The position numbers and the translations under genes are program-made. Shown here one piece after another: positions 43,996 through 52,710 of a stretch of DNA of 64,000 nucleotides; within the stretch, counting starts at the first letter, position 1; every line of letters starts with the position of its first letter. The notes beneath the pieces are model-generated. The model was not told the origin of the DNA. It was given only the letters and a program-made list of their open reading frames with translations, and ran no database searches. Source of the DNA: Sedimentisphaera salicampi (GTDB lineage Bacteria > Planctomycetota > Phycisphaerae > Sedimentisphaerales > Sedimentisphaeraceae); contig NZ_CP021023.1 in NCBI RefSeq assembly GCF_002117005.1, forward strand, positions 992,001 through 1,056,000, written 5' to 3'.

Positions 43996-44868
43996 ATGAA
44001 AATTAAACCAATAGAGATTGAAAGAGTCCTGCCGCTGATAAAATTCGCAGTTGAAGAAGATTTCGGCGGGGGCGACCACACCACAAGGATAACAATACCT
44101 CCAGACAGCAACGCGAGAACATACCTCAGAGCGAGGGAAGACTTGGTTTTCTGCGGGCGTGAGGTAGCAGAGCTTGTTCTGCAGGAATACAGCAGCGAGC
44201 TTCATATTGAGTTCTTCGCTGGCGATGGGCACTTTGCAAAGAAAGGCGAATCCATCGCAACTGTTTACGGGCCTCTTCGAGCAATGCTCAGCGCAGAGAG
44301 GGTTCTTCTGAATTTCCTCCAGAGGCTCTGCGGGGTATCAACGGCAACAAAGAGATACGTTGACATTATCAAAGGCACAGGTGCAGGCATCTACGATACC
44401 CGCAAAACCACTCCGGGCTGGCGTGAGCTGGAGAAATTTGCCGTCAGATGCGGCGGCGGCTTCAACCATCGCTACAACCTCTCTGATGCTGTTATGCTCA
44501 AAGACAACCACTTTGCCCACCTCGGTGAAGACCACGAATCACAGCTCAGAAGATTCGTAGATATGAGCAAGGCCTTGGAAGGGGTTAAATTTGTATGCGT
44601 TGAGGTTGATGAGCTTGCAGAGCAGTTTCATACTGTTCTCAAGGTAAAGGGCGTTGATATAATCCTTCTGGACAATATGAGCCCCGAGCAGATGTCTTAC
44701 GCTGTTGAAGTGCGAAACGAAACCGCCCCAAACAAAGAGCTCGAAGCCAGCGGCGGGATCACCGAACAAACCCTGCGCGCTGTAGCTGAAACGGGCGTTG
44801 ACAGAATATCCATAGGAGCCCTTACCCACGGGGCAAGATCAGTGGATCTGGGGCTCGATGATAATTAG
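43996..44868 (+). CDS. nadC: Nicotinate-nucleotide pyrophosphorylase (carboxylating)
   Basis: 290 residues. Motifs are EEDFGGGDHTTRI, SAERVLLNFLQRLCGVSTATKRYV, YDTRKTTPGWRELEKFAVRCGG, HRYNLSDAVMLKDNHFAHLG, VCVEVDELAE, ILLDNMSPEQM, EASGGITEQTLRAVAETGVD and ISIGALTHGA. It makes nicotinate mononucleotide from quinolinate and PRPP in NAD synthesis. It lies 55 nt after ispF and 16 nt before the secreted sialidase-like gene. Confidence 0.96.
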   Translation: MKIKPIEIERVLPLIKFAVEEDFGGGDHTTRITIPPDSNARTYLRAREDLVFCGREVAELVLQEYSSELHIEFFAGDGHFAKKGESIATVYGPLRAMLSAERVLLNFLQRLCGVSTATKRYVDIIKGTGAGIYDTRKTTPGWRELEKFAVRCGGGFNHRYNLSDAVMLKDNHFAHLGEDHESQLRRFVDMSKALEGVKFVCVEVDELAEQFHTVLKVKGVDIILLDNMSPEQMSYAVEVRNETAPNKELEASGGITEQTLRAVAETGVDRISIGALTHGARSVDLGLDDN

Positions 44869-44884
44869 CTTTCGGAGGTGAAAT

Positions 44885-47095
44885 ATGAAACGGCTGCTTA
44901 TACTTCTGCTGCTTGCAGCTTCGATTGATGCCATAGGCAAACCTTGGCGGAATTATGAAGTTTACCAGCCGGATCTCCATAAGTACAGGGTGATCAGAAG
45001 CTCGGAGCAGACAGGCAGGTTCAACGACGGCAGCTCTGTAGTATGGTTCAAAGGAGGCTGGTACTGCTTTTGGAACAGCAGAGATGAAAAGTTTGAGAAG
45101 AATGACATCTACTACAGCGTAAGCCGAGACCTTAGGAGATGGTCTGAGCCGAAAAAGCTTTTCGAATCCGACAGCTCCGGCAAGAGAGCAGAACCCTTCA
45201 TTTACGGAAGGAGCCTCTGGCTCTTCTGGAAAACATCTTCCGGCAGGCTTGCACTTTCCCGTTTTGATGAAATGGACGAGCCCGAGAAAACCGTTTATCC
45301 GAAGATTGAAGGCTTTGATAAGAATTCCGATATCACTCTGCAAGGAACACCTTTTATAGTAAATGCCGGTGTAGCTGGTGCAAACTTCCTCGTTCTGGAT
45401 AAGGATTCCAGGACGCTTCTCACAGCACAGACAAAAGATGAAGGCAAAACTTGGGAGAAAATCGGCGAAATAAAGCCCCTTCCTAAGGGCGATTTCAATG
45501 CCGCTGTTTGGCGAAGCGGCGAAACAAAGCTCTCAGCCTTCATCAAACCCCAGTTCAATCCGGAAGACCCAAGCTGCATATACGCAGAATCCATAGACTG
45601 GGGCAAGCACTGGAGCTATCCCCAGAAATTTCCGTTCAATATGGTAGAAACGCCTGTGAGAGGTTTCAATCAGGCCGAAAGCTTTGAGCAGTCCGAAAAG
45701 CTTACGCGAAACTTCCTCGTTACCAATGATTCGAAATACAAAGGGCGCTCGGAGGATATAACCGCTCACGACAACCTTGCTATTTTCTGCAAACACGGCC
45801 CAAACTTCGATTTTGAAGCAGGCCGAACGATATCAAGGACAGACCCGTTTGCCTTTAATCCGCACTGTTTTATAAGGGGCGAAAGACTCGTTGTTTCCTA
45901 TACAAGCGGGATCGAGAATCAGGCAATTAAGATTGCGGTAATGCAGATGCCGAAAGAGGAGAAGTACTATATATACCCGCGTTCGAAGGGCTTCCCTGAT
46001 ACTGAAAGACCCCAGAAAAGAGGAAATTACTACCACTTCAGCTCCGGCCAAAGGATTGACACCAAAGAAGAACTCGAGATCGATGAAACAGGATTTGCAG
46101 CGAGTGCTTGGGTTCGCACCGGCAACGGGGGGACAATCTTAGACTGCAGAACCGAGGAAGGCGGATTTATCTGGAAAATCGAAAGCCGCAGGCAGGTTAT
46201 GGTTCTCCCTGAGGTGGATGAGATAGAGTCTGAAGTGATTGAAAATCTCGATCAGTGGCAATGTGTAGGGGCAAGGCTTGATGCTCTTGAGGGTAAAATA
46301 ACCTTTTATGCCTCAGGCGAAAAACTTAGCGAAAAGAAATACCCCAAAGATAAACTCGGCAGACTTTCCGGCTCAAAAGCTGTAATCGGAAATTCAGACT
46401 CTCAAGCAGGCTTCTCAGGAGATATCAGGGCTCTCAAGCTCTACAGTACGCCTGCAGATAAGAAATATCTTAGCGAGATGTATAAAAGACTTCTCTGGGA
46501 GCTCAAACGCAAAGCTTCCAGAGACAAACCAATCCCCGAAAGTAAAGAACTTATCCTGAATATGGACCCGACAGATCAGGAGCTAATGGAAAAATTTACA
46601 TTGCCGGAGAAAAGCCAAGCGGGGACAGTGGAATACGGAACTGAAGCAGGCAGGAAATTTTTGTATTTCAACGGGGAATCCTCCGCAGGGCTTGATTTCG
46701 ACTACAACACGAGAAAGTACGGCGACTACCTGCAGCTCGAATTTACTTTCAAGATGCTCGCTGAGGAGGAAACCGTGCTTTGCAGCTTCGGCGACAGAGA
46801 CGTACCTGTAGAAGTGGTGGCAAGGCAGAATGCCGTTTATATGCGATTTGAGGGCAATGATCAGGTTCTTGGAGAGCTTAAGCCTCAATCTTGGAACACC
46901 ATAAATATATTCACAGGCGGCTCGATCAGCAGAGCAAAAATGAACAACCATTCATACAGGCAAATCTCGCACCACCCAATTGCCAACTGGGCATATCTGG
47001 GCAAGGGCTTCCCCACCGGTGAGCAGCCTGAGAGCGGGCGCTTTATGGTGGATATATCATCAGTCCGCTCAAGAATCCTCGACAGCGAGCTTTAA
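44885..47095 (+). CDS. Secreted sialidase-like beta-propeller protein with C-terminal LamG-like domain
   Basis: 736 residues with a strong GGAGGTG site 6 nt before the ATG. The signal peptide is MKRLLILLLLAASIDAIG. Residues about 30-370 resemble six-bladed sialidase/glycoside-hydrolase propellers: DGSSVVWFKGGWYCFWNSRD, YYSVSRDLRRWSEPKKLFES, and Asp-box-like TKDEGKTWEKIGEI and SIDWGKHWSYPQKF. Residues about 380-530 look like a concanavalin/LamG fold (FAASAWVRTGNGGTILDCR). Residues 580-736 are a second beta-sandwich. The catalytic residues of true sialidases are not evident, so the substrate is unknown. It is possibly cotranscribed with nadC but functionally linked to the GH30 gene downstream. 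Confidence 0.7.
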   Translation: MKRLLILLLLAASIDAIGKPWRNYEVYQPDLHKYRVIRSSEQTGRFNDGSSVVWFKGGWYCFWNSRDEKFEKNDIYYSVSRDLRRWSEPKKLFESDSSGKRAEPFIYGRSLWLFWKTSSGRLALSRFDEMDEPEKTVYPKIEGFDKNSDITLQGTPFIVNAGVAGANFLVLDKDSRTLLTAQTKDEGKTWEKIGEIKPLPKGDFNAAVWRSGETKLSAFIKPQFNPEDPSCIYAESIDWGKHWSYPQKFPFNMVETPVRGFNQAESFEQSEKLTRNFLVTNDSKYKGRSEDITAHDNLAIFCKHGPNFDFEAGRTISRTDPFAFNPHCFIRGERLVVSYTSGIENQAIKIAVMQMPKEEKYYIYPRSKGFPDTERPQKRGNYYHFSSGQRIDTKEELEIDETGFAASAWVRTGNGGTILDCRTEEGGFIWKIESRRQVMVLPEVDEIESEVIENLDQWQCVGARLDALEGKITFYASGEKLSEKKYPKDKLGRLSGSKAVIGNSDSQAGFSGDIRALKLYSTPADKKYLSEMYKRLLWELKRKASRDKPIPESKELILNMDPTDQELMEKFTLPEKSQAGTVEYGTEAGRKFLYFNGESSAGLDFDYNTRKYGDYLQLEFTFKMLAEEETVLCSFGDRDVPVEVVARQNAVYMRFEGNDQVLGELKPQSWNTINIFTGGSISRAKMNNHSYRQISHHPIANWAYLGKGFPTGEQPESGRFMVDISSVRSRILDSEL

Positions 47096-47178
47096 AAAAT
47101 TCCGCCCTTCTCAAGATATATAATCTGCCCACCCAAAGGCATTAATCGTATTATATTGATATAATCGAAAGGGATACC

Positions 47179-49281
47179 GTGAAAAAATCAGGCATATCAA
47201 TACTCACTTCAGCTTTACTGCTGTTTATTCCGTGCATGGGCTGGTCTGCTCAGAATGTTGTTATAGATAAATCCACCTGCTGGGGAGAATGGGAAGGATG
47301 GGGCTGTTCGCTTTGCTGGTGGGCGGCTGAATTCGGCCACCGCCACGACCTTGCAGATATACTTTTCACCTACGACTATACCGATTTAAACGGGAAATCT
47401 TTGCCCGGGCTCGGAATGAATATCGTTCGCTATAATGCCGGTGCGTGCAGCTGGAATTCAATCAACGGCACTGAGATGCAGGAATCGCCTAATATTCATG
47501 ACACACGACAGATGGAAGGCTTCTGGATAGACTGGCTCAGCAGCGATCCATATTCTGCAAGCTGGGACTGGTCTGTCGATGACCGGCAGCGGCAGATGCT
47601 CCAGAAAGCCAAGGCCAGAGGTGCAAACCGTTTTGAGCTTTTCTCCAACTCGCCGATGTGGTGGATGTGCAAAAATAACAACCCCTCCGGCTCAGAATCC
47701 GGTTCCGAAGACAATCTCGCTCAGGACAGATTCGATGACCACGCAGTGTATATGGCCACTGTAGCGAAGTATTACCAAGAACATTTCGGAGTAAGCTTCA
47801 CTACCGTTGACCCCTTCAACGAACCAATCGCAGACTGGTGGGATGCTGATAATAATCAGGAAGGCTGTCATTTCGACCGTTCCTCGCAGGCTCAAATTAT
47901 CAGCCTTTTGCGAAATGAGCTGGATTCCCGCGGTCTTTCTGAACTGAAAATATCCGCTTCCGATGAATCACATTTCTCGATGGCACTTAGCACCCTCGAC
48001 GCCTTCAAGGCTGAGACAAAATCAAAAATTGGTCAGACAAACGTGCACGGCTATCAACGGACAAACGGACCAAGAGAAGAGCTCTACTACAGGAATGCAG
48101 GCAAGAGGCTGTGGAACAGCGAGTATGGCGGGAACGATCTGACAGGAATCGAAATGGCAAAAAATATATGCCTTGATTTTCGCTACCTCCACCCCAATGC
48201 ATGGTGCTATTGGCAGCCGCTGGACTGGGCAAACTGGGGGCTTATTGATGCAAACCTGCCAAACAGCTGGGTTGGGCAGGCTGAAAACAAATTCTTCGCT
48301 CTCGCTCAGTTCACCCGCAAAATTCAGCAGGGAGACCTAATCCTGAACAGCGGACGAGAAGATATGGTTGTAAGCTGCAGCCCTGAAAAGGAGAGGCTCG
48401 TGATCGTTGTGGTAAACGACAGCGAAACTGAGAACTACACCTTCGATTTATCGGCCTTTCAGGCAGCAGAAGGCCCTGTAAAAAACTGGCGCACCCTCGC
48501 TGATTCAAGCGAGCAATATCAGCGCAAAAGCGACATAGCCATTTCCGGCAAATCATTCACCGCAGAGATTGCGGAAAACAGTATTCATACATTTGTAGTG
48601 AAAAATTTTGTACAGCCGGCTGAGACTATCGGAAACAAACCAAAACCCGGCTTCTGGTACAGAATTACCCCGCAGCACAGCGGAAAGTGCATCGAAGTTA
48701 ACGGAAGCAGCTCCGCAGACGGGGCAAATGTTGAGCAAAACAGTTTCTCCGGCGGTGAGAATCAGCAATGGAAACTGGAAGATGCAGAGGAAGGCTTCTT
48801 CCGCATAACACCCCGACACGCTCAGGATAAATGCCTTTCTGTGAAAAACCAGTCTGCCGGGAACGGTGCAAGCCTTCAGCAGTTATCCTACACAGGCCAT
48901 ACAAGCCAGAAATGGAGGCTTGTTCCCAGCGAGGATGGGAAATTCTCGCTCACAGCACAAAACAGCGAAAAGGCGATGGATGTAAGCTCAGTATCCTCAG
49001 ATGATGGAGCTAATATAATTCAGTGGCCAGGGAGCGGGAATGATAATCAGCGTTTTGAATTCGCTGAAATTGAGCCTGTATGCAGCATATCCCCCGCTCA
49101 GGGCGATATAAACGAAGACTGCAAAGTAAATCTGGCAGATCTTGAGATTGCAGCTGAAAACTGGCTCTATGACTGCCTCGGCAGCGGTATGGAAGAAATG
49201 CTCGGAGCAGAATGCAGCGTAAATTTGGCTCATTTGGCAATCATAGCCGATAACTGGCAGATTACAGGCCTGCAGGATTAA
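47179..49281 (+). CDS. Secreted GH30-family glycosidase with ricin-type lectin and dockerin-like modules
   Basis: 700 residues from a GTG with AAAGGGA upstream. The signal peptide (about residues 1-24) precedes the GH30 fold: WGEWEGWGCSLCWWAAEFG, MNIVRYNAGAC, FELFSNSPMWWMC. The acid/base is Glu215 in VDPFNEPIADWW and the nucleophile Glu315 in RLWNSEYGGND. The opening motif and GH30 style fit endo-beta-1,6-galactanases (GH30_5-like) best. A ricin B-type lectin trefoil follows (residues about 490-630; NQQW, SQKW and NQRF copies of QxW). A C-terminal dockerin-like region (GDINEDCKVNLADLEIAAENW and a second half SVNLAHLAIIADNW) ends the protein. It probably degrades extracellular polysaccharide. 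Confidence 0.85.
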   Translation: MKKSGISILTSALLLFIPCMGWSAQNVVIDKSTCWGEWEGWGCSLCWWAAEFGHRHDLADILFTYDYTDLNGKSLPGLGMNIVRYNAGACSWNSINGTEMQESPNIHDTRQMEGFWIDWLSSDPYSASWDWSVDDRQRQMLQKAKARGANRFELFSNSPMWWMCKNNNPSGSESGSEDNLAQDRFDDHAVYMATVAKYYQEHFGVSFTTVDPFNEPIADWWDADNNQEGCHFDRSSQAQIISLLRNELDSRGLSELKISASDESHFSMALSTLDAFKAETKSKIGQTNVHGYQRTNGPREELYYRNAGKRLWNSEYGGNDLTGIEMAKNICLDFRYLHPNAWCYWQPLDWANWGLIDANLPNSWVGQAENKFFALAQFTRKIQQGDLILNSGREDMVVSCSPEKERLVIVVVNDSETENYTFDLSAFQAAEGPVKNWRTLADSSEQYQRKSDIAISGKSFTAEIAENSIHTFVVKNFVQPAETIGNKPKPGFWYRITPQHSGKCIEVNGSSSADGANVEQNSFSGGENQQWKLEDAEEGFFRITPRHAQDKCLSVKNQSAGNGASLQQLSYTGHTSQKWRLVPSEDGKFSLTAQNSEKAMDVSSVSSDDGANIIQWPGSGNDNQRFEFAEIEPVCSISPAQGDINEDCKVNLADLEIAAENWLYDCLGSGMEEMLGAECSVNLAHLAIIADNWQITGLQD

Positions 49282-49315
49282 ATTCATCGCAGCTCAATAA
49301 AAATACAGAAAGCCC

Positions 49316-49343
49316 TTGAACATGGGATTTAATATGTTAGTAT
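49316..49343 (+). promoter_or_regulatory. Promoter of the small peptide/RNA unit
   Basis: TTGAAC (49316-49321), a 16-nt spacer and TAGTAT (49338-49343). Transcription would start near 49350, so the unit is independent of the GH30 gene. Confidence 0.55.
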
Positions 49344-49363
49344 AGAAGGTAGAAGGAAGTTAA

Positions 49364-49555
49364 GTGAAAGGGTTAGCAATGAGCGGCCGAAAGCACAACT
49401 TAACACGATTTGAAGGCGGCAATCATCTTGAGGGGGCAGAAGTCGCTGTATTTATCCTCCTTGTACTCCTTTTCGCAGCAACTCTTGCTCTCCTAAGCTT
49501 CGCAACCGCTGAAGCGGGCGGGATACCAGCCAACAGCTTCAATATGTTCTACTGA
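49364..49555 (+). CDS. Small single-pass membrane protein, unknown family
   Basis: 63 residues from a GTG at 49364 (AGGAAG 6 nt upstream), or 58 residues from the ATG at 49379 (GGG 7 nt upstream). The ATG version begins MSGRKHNLTRFEGGNHLEGA. A Leu/Ala/Val/Phe-rich hydrophobic segment (about residues 28-48 of the longer form) is followed by TAEAGGIPANSFNMFY. It has one charge-positive N-terminus and one membrane helix, so N-in topology is likely. No family is recognised. It lies between its own promoter and a structured RNA ending in a terminator, all on about 480 nt. Confidence 0.55.
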   Translation: MKGLAMSGRKHNLTRFEGGNHLEGAEVAVFILLVLLFAATLALLSFATAEAGGIPANSFNMFY

Positions 49556-49569
49556 AAACTGAATTGATG

Positions 49570-49745
49570 CCAACCAGTCCTTTGCGGACTGTTAGAGGAT
49601 ACGTTTTATTGTGGACCGCCGGCGCTTTTCTCAAAGCGTCGGCCAAGACATTCAAACGCACCCTGCAGCTCAGAGAATTTCGAGGGGCCGACGAAGACGA
49701 TACCTAAAATGGCGCTCGACTGAGTGCAGGACTGAGGCGTTCTAA
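49570..49745 (+). ncRNA. Putative structured RNA between the small membrane peptide gene and a terminator
   Basis: Three stable hairpins are visible by eye. CAGTCC-TTTGC-GGACTG lies at 49575-49591. GCCGGCGCTTT/AAAGCGTCGGC at 49619-49643 has 11 bp with one G-U pair. A long rod closes with AACGC/GCGTT (49655-49659 with 49737-49741), CCTGCAGCTCAG/CTGAGTGCAGG and TCGAG/CTCGA. No open frame covers it. It could be a 3' UTR, a processed small RNA or an independent ncRNA. It does not match the conserved cores of tmRNA, RNase P RNA or SRP RNA that I know. Confidence 0.5.
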
Positions 49746-49795
49746 GATAATGTGGTTTCGTTAAATTAAGGAGATTTTGCTAAACTAAAGACAAG

Positions 49796-49828
49796 GGCCC
49801 GCCCGAAAACGGGGCGGGCCTTTTTTAA
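49796..49828 (+). terminator. Strong Rho-independent terminator
   Basis: GGCCCGCCCG and CGGGGCGGGCC form a GC-rich stem around AAAA, followed by six Ts. It ends the small peptide/RNA unit and overlaps the last codon of the convergent glycosyltransferase gene. Confidence 0.92.
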
Positions 49829-50700
49829 TCAAACATCTCACGCTCAACCCTCTTCATAACCTTATAATACTTGCGAACGGTTTGCCTGCTGACCTTGCCG
49901 TACTCCCTGCAGGAAGGCAGTGCTTTCAGAACATCTCTCAATGCAGCGAAAAATTTGTGCAAGGTCTTATGTTTGAGGGCATAAAAGAGATACAGCCCGA
50001 GCTTTCGCAGAAAGAAAATGATATTCTCAGGGAAAGGAAATCTGCGGATTACTACGTACAAGTAGTTCCGGAATTTGTAGTAATCCCAGCGCCCGTCTTC
50101 GTTTGCCCCGCCCCCGCCGACCTTCGGATGCCACATAACTACATCTGGGCATGAAATCATCTTCCATTTTGAATCGAGAATCCTGATGCCAAGGTCGAGC
50201 GCTTCGTGGTACTGGAAGAAATCGTTTGGATAAAGCCCTACATCTGCAAGCATCTCCATACGAAAAGCACATACGCCTTCATAAAAATGAGCAGGCTCTC
50301 TGCCCGCCTGTTCGAACTGCCTTGCCCCGCTGCCGCTTTCGGGATAACGCTGCCGGAAAACGACAACTCCGAGAGCAGGGTCTGAATCGAAAGCCTCCCT
50401 CACCTTTTCCACAGCATCCTCTTCAAGCCAGCCGTCGTCATCAAGATTGATTATAAAATCAGACTTGCAGATTTTGAAGATTTCATTCCGTCCTGCCGGG
50501 CCGCCCAGATTTGAGGTGTTTTTAATGTACCGCACCTGCGGATAATTTTTCTTAATCACCTCTTCAGTGTTATCGGAGGAGTTGTTATCAGCAACTATTA
50601 ATTCATCCTGCTCGCCCATTTGCGGCAGCACAGAATCTATCGCCCTTTGAACCTCTATCGAGCGGTTGAAAGTGAGTATGCCGACAGCTGCTTTGCTCAT
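49825..50700 (-). CDS. Glycosyltransferase family 2 (GT2-1)
   Basis: 291 residues, GT-A fold. N-terminal AAVGILTFNRSIEVQRAIDSVL, DELIVADNNSSDNTEEVI, NTSNLGGPAGRNEI and the DxD-type metal site INLDDDGWLEED. The MWHPKVGGGGANEDGRWDYYKFRNYLYV region resembles rhamnosyl- or galactosyl-type GT2 enzymes. Its ATG overlaps the stop of the upstream GT2 (ATGA). It is the last of five consecutive GT2 genes. The donor and acceptor cannot be deduced. Confidence 0.88.
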   Translation of the reverse strand: MSKAAVGILTFNRSIEVQRAIDSVLPQMGEQDELIVADNNSSDNTEEVIKKNYPQVRYIKNTSNLGGPAGRNEIFKICKSDFIINLDDDGWLEEDAVEKVREAFDSDPALGVVVFRQRYPESGSGARQFEQAGREPAHFYEGVCAFRMEMLADVGLYPNDFFQYHEALDLGIRILDSKWKMISCPDVVMWHPKVGGGGANEDGRWDYYKFRNYLYVVIRRFPFPENIIFFLRKLGLYLFYALKHKTLHKFFAALRDVLKALPSCREYGKVSRQTVRKYYKVMKRVEREMFD

Positions 50701-51716
50701 CCTTCCTCCTCGCCGGACAAACCGTTAGCTTTGATATATTTCCAGTAGTCAAGAAACCTGTCGCTGCCGGCAAGCCCTGCAATACGAAGAACCCTGTATG
50801 CGGCTCTCATAGCAGGAGAACAGAACGGAAAAATTCTGCAAACACTGAGCGCAGCCCTTTCGTAATACGGCAATAGATGGGAATATTTTTCTTCTGCTTT
50901 ACGGAATGATTCCCAAAGTTCCAGAAACACCATAGACAGCATCGCATTCCGCACAATTTTACCAGCAAACGGCTTAAAATCCTCAAATCTGCCCTTCAAG
51001 CGGGCATTTTCAAGACTGCTGTCTATCAGGGGGAAGAGATATCTGCCGTCTTTGGCGGCCGCCCTTTTTGCCATCGCTTCCTCGCTGCCTCTGCCCATAT
51101 GCTGAACAGAGAGGGGCTTATTTATAAAGCCGTATTCAGGGAAATCCATCGCAATCCGCCAGTAAAGGTCTCGGTCTTCGTTTCTGTAAACCTCGGGCTT
51201 AAAAAGTCCGCACACTTCGAAAACATCAGCCTTTATCATAATGGTAATCGTGGAGCTGGAGATGAGTCCTTTGTTCATAAGGGAGAAGTATTCGCCTTTT
51301 AACTCACCGGCGGTTTTGTGTACTGCAGCGCTTTCCCGCCCATCTTTTTTTATAATATAATTAGTACCGCACCAGAGCAGTTCGGGATTTCTCTTCAGAA
51401 ATCTTGCCTGAATTTCGAGTTTCTCCGTGTACCACTCATCATCTCCATCAAGAAAAGACGCCCACTCACCCTTCATTGCGTTTATTCCGTCGTTTCTCGC
51501 AGCCCCGGGTCCGCCGTTATGCTGCCTCTGAATAAAGCGAATCCTGTCTTCAATGCTTTTAAGCACCTCGCTTGTGTTATCTGTGCTGCAGTCGTCAACA
51601 ACTATAACCTCCAGAGGCTCGAGCGTTTGATTGAGCGCAGACTTCACCGCCCTGCTGATGGTCTCAGCATTGTTGTATGCGGGTATTATCACGGATATTT
51701 TTGGCTTTTCACTCAT
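50697..51716 (-). CDS. Glycosyltransferase family 2 (GT2-2)
   Basis: 339 residues. Motifs are ISVIIPAYNNAETISRAVKSAL, EVIVVDDCSTDNTSEVL, HNGGPGAARNDGINAMKGEW and SFLDGDDEWYTEKLEIQ (nucleotide/metal-binding DGDDEW). The middle carries AVHKTAGELKGEYFSLM and VYRNEDRDLYWRIAMDFP. Its start overlaps the preceding stop by 8 nt, so expression is coupled to the cluster. Confidence 0.9.
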   Translation of the reverse strand: MSEKPKISVIIPAYNNAETISRAVKSALNQTLEPLEVIVVDDCSTDNTSEVLKSIEDRIRFIQRQHNGGPGAARNDGINAMKGEWASFLDGDDEWYTEKLEIQARFLKRNPELLWCGTNYIIKKDGRESAAVHKTAGELKGEYFSLMNKGLISSSTITIMIKADVFEVCGLFKPEVYRNEDRDLYWRIAMDFPEYGFINKPLSVQHMGRGSEEAMAKRAAAKDGRYLFPLIDSSLENARLKGRFEDFKPFAGKIVRNAMLSMVFLELWESFRKAEEKYSHLLPYYERAALSVCRIFPFCSPAMRAAYRVLRIAGLAGSDRFLDYWKYIKANGLSGEEEG

Positions 51717-52710
51717 CGATTCTCTTAGGAGGCCTTACTGCCCTTTTCCTGAGACCTGTTTTCCGCACCACTCTCGATATTGCACGCAAGGCTTTCATTG
51801 TGAGCCCCGGGTTTATCGTGAGAGTCATTATAACAAAATATTTCCACGCGGGGAGGTAATCAGAAAACTGCTTTGCAAACTGCCTAACCTGATATGCCCT
51901 TTTATCGAAAAGACTCGCCCTGCACCACGCCGGGACCTGCCACCCGATATGCTCAGAAAAAGCTTCAAGGCTGCCCGCCTCTTGGGCAAGTTTTATATGC
52001 CGGCGGAGGAGGTCGCTGAATTCTTCAATCGTACAGAGCCTTCTGCTTATGCTCCATTCGGCGTCTAGGTGGTATATCGCTGCCGGCTCGGGCGAATAGC
52101 CTATACTGGGGTATTTATGGGCAATTCGAAACCACATATCAAGATCATTTGCGATCTTCTGCTGCTCTCGAAAAAGACCGCTTTCGAATAAGACATCCCG
52201 CTTAATAACGACCGTATCAGTGCAGCCTGTCGCCTGCTTTCTGAACGCCCTAAAGTAGCTTTGGTGGTAATCTTTGCCGTTGAGCATTTCCTTTGCTGCA
52301 GCAGGGTCGGTGAAGGGGAAGCTTTTGTTTTCAGATTCGAGGTTGTTTATGTGGTTCGCCGCAGACCAAACGAGAAACGGATTTTCAAGCAGGATTCTTT
52401 CCTGAGTTTCCAGATGCCTTTCCAGCCACTCATCATCGGAATCAAGAAAAGCAATCCAGTCGCCTTCTGCGGCCTTTATCCCTGCGTTTCTCGCTGCGCT
52501 TGCTCCCTGATTTTGCTGCTCAATCAGCTTAACTCTCTTTCCAAAACTGCGAACAACCTGTGAAGTACGGTCTGTGGAGCCGTCATTAACAACGACAATC
52601 TCATCCGGCGGGCGATTCTGGGAAAGAACGCTTTGTATGGTTCTGCCTATCCTTTCAGCAGAGTTGTATGCCGGCAAGACAGCGGATATTTTCAGTCTCT
52701 TCTCATTCAC
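51709..52710 (-). CDS. Glycosyltransferase family 2 (GT2-3)
   Basis: 333 residues from the GTG at 52710 with GGAGG about 9 nt upstream. A longer frame to 52800 runs inside the upstream gene and is rejected. Motifs are ISAVLPAYNSAERIGRTIQSVL, EIVVVNDGSTDRTSQVV, QNQGASAARNAGIKAAEGDW and AFLDSDDEWLERHLETQ. It is closely similar in plan to GT2-5 (53725), for example the IANDLDMWFRIAHKYP versus SNDIDMWFRVAFRQP segments, suggesting duplication. Confidence 0.88.
   Translation of the reverse strand: MNEKRLKISAVLPAYNSAERIGRTIQSVLSQNRPPDEIVVVNDGSTDRTSQVVRSFGKRVKLIEQQNQGASAARNAGIKAAEGDWIAFLDSDDEWLERHLETQERILLENPFLVWSAANHINNLESENKSFPFTDPAAAKEMLNGKDYHQSYFRAFRKQATGCTDTVVIKRDVLFESGLFREQQKIANDLDMWFRIAHKYPSIGYSPEPAAIYHLDAEWSISRRLCTIEEFSDLLRRHIKLAQEAGSLEAFSEHIGWQVPAWCRASLFDKRAYQVRQFAKQFSDYLPAWKYFVIMTLTINPGLTMKALRAISRVVRKTGLRKRAVRPPKRIDE

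Noticed and set aside
49606-49625. T-box-like TGGACCGC in the structured RNA
   Set aside because: The T-box consensus needs TGGNACCGCG followed by a terminator and preceded by a specifier loop. The extra base is missing, and the following hairpin has no T run.
49570-49745. 6S, RNase P, SRP RNA or tmRNA identity for the structured region
   Set aside because: No GAGGAAAGTCC-type RNase P core, no SRP tetraloop domain, no tRNA-like ends, and no single long rod with a central bubble spanning the region.
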